64,000 nucleotides of DNA, from positions 564,566-628,565 of the forward strand of contig VZSF01001520.1 in assembly GCA_013398295.1 (NCBI GenBank), in the 5' to 3' direction. This stretch comes from Chionis minor. Its lineage: Eukaryota; Chordata; Aves; Charadriiformes; Chionididae. The notes beneath the pieces were generated by a model that saw nothing but the letters and a program-made list of their open reading frames with translations, was not told the origin of the DNA and ran no database searches. Shown here one piece after another: positions 59,401 through 64,000 of the stretch; the stretch's first letter is position 1; the number at the start of each line of letters is the position of its first letter. A program made the position numbers and the translations under genes.

Positions 59401-62400
59401 AAAGGCACTCCTAATGAGCCAAAGTTCAGAGCCTATTTAAAAATAAAATCTGCGAGGCTGGAAACATCCTGTCCTCTCAGAAACACACAGACGAGAGTAC
59501 TTAGCAAGCTTGCTTTGGAGACTGTTAAAGGAACACACTCTTTGAAGAGCTTAAGTTGGTATTTCGTAGTGTTACTAAAAAAGTGAATCTGCTCCTCTTT
59601 AGCATCTAGCTGAAACAGCCAAGTATCAGTACAATCCAAGGCGTTTAGAATAAAGATACTGCATATGTTTATTCTGTAACTTAGTTATAGGAAACCTTGA
59701 GTACCTTTTCAAAAAGTCCTTCTCAAGTATTTCGGGAGGTAGAGAAGAGAACTTGGAATTTGCAGAAAAGCCTAATAGAGAGATGCATCTGTGTATGGTT
59801 TGTCTGTATTGGCCAACTGGCAGTTGCCTGCTTTGTAACTTGTGCAAGCGTGTGGCTCCTGATTCCTGAGCCTTGCTGGATGTGACCACTGCCTGAAGTA
59901 CTAAGGCAGTTTGACTGAAGGCATGCTGGTGGAGCTGGAAATCCACTTGCTTTGGCCTTAGCCCAAATTTGTACCAACATATCCAGTAGATAATGCAGTG
60001 ATACCCCTTTCCCTCAGCACTTCCTATAGGTCTAATAGTACCTTTGTGAATGAGTTATTGTAGTGTGAATTCTCCTGTGTGTGAACAGACTTGACACTTC
60101 TATGATTTCTCCACATTCATTATTGAGAGACATCTTAAAACAAAAAACAACCAAAAACCCCAAACATTGCTGAAGCACATGAAACTGGAATAGACCCATT
60201 TGGGTTTTCTTTTTGATTAGGATTTTTCAATAAGAATGCTTGAAACTATATACCAAGTATTGCAGCTACAGAATGCTGAATAGTGGCATGACATGATGCC
60301 CTTGTCTCTAAAGGACAGTGACCCTTCAAGTGTCGCTGGTAGTATTTTAAAATCAACTTTTGGAGGAAGCCAAAGACAGACTTCACACAGTTTGATCCCA
60401 GGAGTTTGCTAGCTCCCAACTTACCTTGTCTACAGAGGAACTGCTTTCTTGTTCAACATTTTGAAATACTAGGGCCACAAAGATGATTAGGGGGCTGGAA
60501 CATCTTTCTTATGAGGAAAGGCTGAGGGAGTTGGGTCTTTTTAGCCTGGAGAAGAGCAGACTGAGGGGGGATCTCATCAATGCTTATAAATACTTAAAGG
60601 GAGAGTGCCGGGAGGAGGGGGCCAGTCTTTTTTCAGTGGTGTGCAGTGATAGAACAAGAGGTAACGGGTACAAACTTGAATATAGGAAGTTCCATGTGAA
60701 CATGAAGAGAAACTTCTTTCCTTTGAGGGTGGCAAAGGAATGAGGAAGAGGCTGCCCAGAGAGGTGGTGGAGTCTCCCACTCTGGAGACATTCCAAACCT
60801 GCCTGGATACCATCCTGTGCAACCTGCTGTAGGTGGACCTGCTCTGGCAGGGGGGTTAGACTAGATGATCTCCAGAGGTCCCTTCCAATCCCTAACATTC
60901 TATGATTATGTGAAATATTTCTAAATTGTTGTTTACTAACTTGGGATGAACGTTTTTCCAATTGTAATGCTATGGTAATGTCTGAATTTAAGAAAAAAAA
61001 AAAATAGTAGTCACCAGCAGACTTTTGATACTGCTTTAGCGAAGTTGATTTAGGATGTTGTATTTTTCCTACCAGGATGGGTAAAATAGTTTGTTTTTGT
61101 AGGAAAAGTACTGCAGAAGACCTCCATTAGTTCAAGCATCAGTAACCAGAGTGATCACTAAAAATACTCTTTCCCAAAATAACCCCTTAATTATGGGTGA
61201 GCTGTGTTAATGACGTGGCTCAATGGCACCACCTAGAGCCTTGGGGAAAAGAAAAGGCTAATACATGTGTGTCTTCCCCACAGGTTTCCATTTATCTGTT
61301 ATTCTAAAACCCAGTCACTAAGTAAGGTCTCTTGTCTGCAGCAGTCTTTAGGAGTATGAAGTACATATTAGAATAGGTGGAAAAAGGAATCCTTTAAGAA
61401 ATTGCAAGGCCATTGGTCGCCACCTCCTGAAGCTTACCATGGGATGGTTCTCTGGCAGGAGAGAGATTGTAAGCTAAGCACCTGCATGTCTTTTGAAAGC
61501 TCTAGATAGAGCTGCTAACTAGAACTGCCTCACTGCACACTGTATGAAGTTCATGTTTGCCATGGCAATCCACCGGTCTGGATTCAGCTGTACTTTTGGT
61601 TTTCTTTACTCTTTTTCAGCCTTTGTCACAAATTCCCTGATGAATCCTATATGGATGGTGAAAACCAGAATGCAACTGGAACGGAAGTAAGTAGCTGATT
61701 GCGGGAGATTGGATGCCACTGTGTGGCTAAGGGAGGCCCTGGAAAACTGAACTTTCATGTTTTTACTCATGGCTCTGTACTTTAATAGATCTTGTCCAGT
61801 TTCTTCCCTGATTCTCAATTCCATCTTTAAAGCCACCATGCTTTTGCCTGCTCTGACTACAGGTTAAGGTTCCGTGTGTCCTACTTCACTTTGATGCACA
61901 GTTACTATTGAGAAGGACGTGGAAGTTGCCTTGAGTGCTGACTTCAGTTCACTTTCTGGTTTCACTGTAAATCTTAAGTAAAGTTGGGCGTAGCGTTAAT
62001 TTTCTCTCAGATTCCTGCCTACAGAATCTTCTGTGCTTCAGGGATTGATGTTGAGGAAATACATTAAGGACTGAAATGCTTTGGTACAGCAATAATAGAG
62101 GGTACAGGAAGGTCAGGAGAGCTCATGTGGGAGGCTGAGCGTGAGATTACAGTCTGTGTCCCATTTGGCAACGTCAGTTGTACCGATCCTAGACCGTACA
62201 GGGGTGTGTGTTACTGCAGCGAACTGAGGTTACTGACACACAGCGAAGGAGCTGTAAACGGAAAGGGTGTTGTTTTTAAATTGTCATGAAGCCACAATAG
62301 TTTAGTTTCATAAAACATTCTAGAGGCAATGAGAATCTGTTGCAATGGTTTAATGCTCTTTTGGTTCCTTCAGCATTGTATTGCTGTTAACCATACCTCC

Positions 62401-64000
62401 TGAAGACAGAGAGGGAGTTTGACAGTAATATCTTTTGGTTAAGTGATTCACAGTCACTGGTGGATATCAAAGCAATGAGGGACTCTGCTAGTAATGTGAC
62501 TGCTTAGAATGGAAATTGTTTCCTTCAAGGACATTTTAGGTCACATAAGAAGGATCCTTTAAGGCACCACAATTTATAAATAATTTATAAGACTTAATTC
62601 CAGCACTTCACAGGGTGGCACCTTTGAACTGGGTGCTGCCTCTTAAAATGAAGGATCATTTCTCATGTAGCAGACCTGTCTCTCGGCCTGCTGAAAATGG
62701 CTTTAAATGGAATTACTAGTTTAACACAAAGCAGTGTCTTTTCAGTGCTTATTGTCTCTTAAAGCATTGGTGTGAACTGTGTCAGACTGGCTAGAACTTG
62801 AGCTGAAAGAATTATTGCGAGTATGTATTAGTGAATTAGCAAAGCCAAATGTGCACTCCTAGCAGGATAGTCCTGCTCCATGCAGCTTTTCTAGAAGATT
62901 TTTGGAGTAAAACTTAGCAGAGAAACATTTCTGTAGTTATGAAAACTATTGAAAGACATGAGGTTTTTTTAAATATTAACTCTTTTTCTGGGCTCATTAT
63001 ATGCTTTGTTCTGTTTGTTTTTTAGAGTCAGGGGTTCAAAACCAATGAATGCTTTGCAGTGTGCTAGATACGTTTACCAGACAGAAGGTATCCGTGGCTT
63101 TTATAGAGGCCTGACTGCCTCCTATGCTGGGATTTCGGAGACCATTATCTGCTTTGCTATTTATGAAAGTTTAAAAAAGCACTTAAAGGAAGTCCAGCTG
63201 CCCCCTTCTCCTCCTAATGGGACCGAAAGGAACTCCACAAACTTCTTTGGACTGATGTTTGCTGCTGCTGTTTCCAAGGGCTGTGCCTCTTGTATCGCTT
63301 ATCCACATGGTATGTTAACTTCTTCTTCTATGATTGCAGTCGAACAGCTGTCGCCTGTAATCCAAGACAAATGATGGGGCTTAGGGCTGTAAAATTCTTA
63401 GTCGTTTGAATGGCCAAATGCACGTTACTGTGGCATATGCACACACATTGGCATTTTCAGTACAGGTCCCACCATTCCTAGTTAGCCATAGTTGGTGATA
63501 GGGACTTCCTAGCTTAAAAACATCTCAAAAAATGCCAAAAAAAAATGGAATGCCTAATACTTCTCACTAGTAGCCTCATCTAGCTGAGTACCCACAGCCT
63601 CCGGGATTCTGTGATCAAGTGGTGGGAAACACTTGCGGGCTGAGCAGCATTATTCTTTTTGGATAGACATGAATGTTATCATGGTTATATAGAAAGAGCA
63701 ATATTGATTATCTGAGCATCAGTGAAGCATTTAGTTCTGTAGTAGCTTGAACAAGCAAATAATTCATTTATTCCACATGAAAGGGAACTCAGCTTTAACT
63801 TTGCTTCTTGCCTGACGGGCAATGTGTACAGGATTCCATGGCTGAAAGAACTGGTGGGCAATTGGTACAGGAAGGTTTTCATGTCCCTGGGTTTTGCGTA
63901 CTCTTTCCTGGTAATGGCATGTTTCTCAATGGGAAAGTGTAAGTCTTGTTAACTTTGGGCTCTGTTTTACTTTTCTGCAGAGGTCATACGGACACGGCTG
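53248..64000 (+). CDS. SLC25A33: Mitochondrial pyrimidine nucleotide carrier, exons 2 to 7 (5' and 3' incomplete)
   Basis: This is a mitochondrial carrier of the SLC25 family, an inner-membrane protein that exchanges pyrimidine nucleotides (UTP and related) between cytosol and matrix. Spliced exons 53248-53427, 57169-57246, 58786-58886, 61620-61686, 63026-63309 and 63981-64000 give one uninterrupted frame of 243 complete codons, roughly residues 20-262 of a protein of about 320. The three carrier signatures P-x-[DE/W]-x-x-[KR] are PLEVIK in exon 2, PIWMVK in exon 5 and PHEVIR across exons 6 and 7. The tryptophan in the second signature is typical of the SLC25A32/33/36 nucleotide and folate branch. 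The sequences [19 protein letters not shown] and [11 protein letters not shown] fit SLC25A33 rather than SLC25A36, as judged from memory of both human proteins. All introns are GT-AG and phases match at every junction. The start codon exon is missing, probably in the N gap at 44371-44636. Confidence 0.96.
53428..57168 (+). other. SLC25A33: SLC25A33 intron 2
   Basis: 3741 bases, GTGAGT donor and TTTTTAAG acceptor, phase 2. It contains a T run at 54012-54026 and a C/T-rich tract before the acceptor. I see no repeat family or gene inside it. Confidence 0.9.
57169..57246 (+). CDS. SLC25A33: SLC25A33 exon 3
   Basis: 78 bases after a long T-rich tract (57126-57165) and a TTTTTAAG acceptor, closed by a GTAAAT donor. 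With the split lysine from exon 2 it reads [20 protein letters not shown] followed by GVAPS and a split arginine codon. This is the matrix helix h12 region (EG-x-x-S-L-[FY]-R-G, the conserved carrier motif) leading into the second transmembrane helix. Confidence 0.96.
57751..57767. repeat. Poly-T run (17 T)
   Basis: Homopolymer in intron 3. It could be the tail of an antisense retroelement, but none is recognised beside it. Confidence 0.85.
58003..58130 (+). repeat. Ancient tRNA-derived SINE relic in intron 3
   Basis: CCTAGTAGGTAGGACGTTCC and CCTGGAAGCGGGGAATCC resemble the tRNA-like head (CTAGTGGTTAGGGCGCTCGCCTGGGAAGTGGGAG). A later GCAGGGATCTGAATCCAGGA resembles the B-box part of such SINEs (AGGGATTTGAACCCAGG). 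It cannot fold as an intact tRNA and is not annotated as one. Confidence 0.5.
58448..58560 (-). repeat. Ancient MIR-like relic in intron 3
   Basis: GTGACAGTCCCAAGTTTACA, AATGCCAGAGCTGATGTAGG and TTGGAACTAACTTGC follow the reversed MIR order (GTGACTTGCCCAAGGTCACA, GTGGCAGAGCTGGGA, TTGAACCCAGGTC). Confidence 0.5.
58786..58886 (+). CDS. SLC25A33: SLC25A33 exon 4
   Basis: 101 bases between a CACCCCACAG acceptor and a GTATGT donor. It completes the arginine and reads [20 protein letters not shown] then [13 protein letters not shown], covering the end of helix 2 and the start of helix 3. It ends with one base of the next alanine codon. The last 10 exon bases and the first 17 intron bases are tandemly repeated just downstream (58904-58930), giving a second identical donor at 58914. 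Only the first donor keeps the frame open to exon 5. Confidence 0.95.
58877..58930 (+). repeat. 27-bp tandem duplication of the exon 4 splice donor
   Basis: Copy 1 is 58877-58903 and copy 2 is 58904-58930. They differ at one position (T at 58881, C at 58908), so identity is 26/27. The unit spans the last 10 bases of exon 4 and the first 17 of intron 4, producing two identical CAG|GTATGT donors 27 bases apart. Use of the downstream donor would add codons GGT ATG TAT TTG TAA, a stop. Confidence 0.95.
58887..61619 (+). other. SLC25A33: SLC25A33 intron 4
   Basis: 2733 bases, GTATGT donor and TTTTTCAG acceptor, phase 1. It begins with the 27-bp tandem duplication of the donor and contains a sense-orientation CR1 fragment at 60478-60912 and an A/C-rich tract near 60139-60165. 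Confidence 0.9.
60478..60912 (+). mobile_element. CR1 LINE 3' fragment in intron 4
   Basis: Sense-orientation CR1. It contains RT C-terminal peptide ([20 protein letters not shown], then [17 protein letters not shown]) over 60483-60743. It ends with the 3' tail GGTCCCTTCCAATCC and ATTCTATGATTATG. A stop at 60741 and the lack of a 5' part make it inactive. It is better preserved than the other intronic copy. Confidence 0.93.
61620..61686 (+). CDS. SLC25A33: SLC25A33 exon 5
   Basis: 67 bases between a CTTTTTCAG acceptor and a GTAAGT donor. It completes an alanine and reads [20 protein letters not shown] then R and a split lysine. It contains the second carrier signature, PIWMVKTR, with tryptophan in place of the usual acidic residue, as in other members of the nucleotide-carrier branch. 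Confidence 0.96.
61687..63025 (+). other. SLC25A33: SLC25A33 intron 5
   Basis: 1339 bases, GTAAGT donor and TTTTTTAG acceptor, phase 2. No repeat family, RNA gene or further exon is recognisable. Confidence 0.9.
63026..63309 (+). CDS. SLC25A33: SLC25A33 exon 6
   Basis: 284 bases, the longest visible exon, between a TTTTTTAG acceptor and a GTATGT donor. It encodes the second matrix helix and helices 4 and 5 ([20 protein letters not shown], then [20 protein letters not shown]), a hydrophilic loop rich in proline and serine ([16 protein letters not shown]), and helix 5 ([20 protein letters not shown]) ending at PH. One base of a glutamate codon remains for exon 7. Read-through past the donor meets a stop at 63372, consistent with the exon ending at 63309. 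Confidence 0.96.
63310..63980 (+). other. SLC25A33: SLC25A33 intron 6
   Basis: 671 bases, GTATGT donor and TTTTCTGCAG acceptor, phase 1, splitting the glutamate of the third carrier signature. Nothing else is recognised in it. Confidence 0.9.
63981..64000 (+). CDS. SLC25A33: SLC25A33 exon 7, first 20 bases (cut by window end)
   Basis: Follows the acceptor TTTTCTGCAG at 63971-63980. It completes glutamate and reads VIRTRL, so that exons 6 and 7 together form the third signature PHEVIRTRL. The remaining coding sequence (about 58 residues in the human protein) and the 3' UTR lie outside the window. Confidence 0.93.

Noticed and set aside
63310..63374. Extension of exon 6 to the stop at 63372
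   Set aside because: A GTATGT donor lies exactly at 63310 and the family signature PHEVIRTRL is restored only by splicing to 63981.
1..64000. CRISPR arrays, bacterial operons, phage genes or a new defence-type system
   Set aside because: No regularly spaced repeats, no compact same-strand gene runs and no ribosome binding site pattern. Intron structure and CR1 copies show vertebrate nuclear DNA.

Overview
The window looks like nuclear DNA of a bird. The evidence is several CR1 LINE copies with the avian-type 3' end (ATTCTATGATT) and CR1 reverse-transcriptase peptide, LTR-like fragments of a kind I associate with avian endogenous retroviruses, small exons with GT-AG introns, and CpG-rich promoter DNA. 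No bacterial or phage gene organisation is visible. The species cannot be named from the sequence.

The only cellular protein-coding gene I can support is on the + strand in the right third: SLC25A33, the mitochondrial pyrimidine nucleotide carrier (PNC1). Exons 2 to 6 are complete and the first 20 bases of exon 7 end the window. All splice phases join into one open frame of 243 complete codons, carrying the three mitochondrial-carrier signatures (PLEVIK, PIWMVK, PHEVIR). Exon 1, with the start codon, is not visible. It most probably lies in a 266-base run of N (44371-44636) inside a CpG island that also has two perfect cAMP-response elements and a GC box. The rest of exon 7 and anything after it lie beyond the window.

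Layout: 1-43.3 kb is gene-poor DNA with no exon I can defend. It holds a CpG-rich block at about 5.1-6.7 kb split by a CR1 copy, a long pyrimidine tract at 7.6 kb, a long reverse-strand CR1 at 17.3-18.1 kb, a decayed LINE peptide at 33.5 kb, and several old MIR/L2-like relics. From 43.28 to 43.79 kb there are two adjacent LTR-like pieces. From 43.8 to 44.9 kb is the SLC25A33 promoter island with the gap. From 44.6 to 53.2 kb is intron 1 with two CR1 pieces, and from 53.2 to 64.0 kb are exons 2-7 with introns 2-6. In mammals SLC25A33 lies downstream of SPSB1, so the empty left part may be the SPSB1-SLC25A33 intergenic interval; that is inference, as no SPSB1 coding sequence is present.

I found no evidence of a new multi-gene system. 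The most distinctive local observation is a 27-bp tandem duplication that copies the exon 4 splice donor of SLC25A33. Use of the second donor would put a stop codon in frame.
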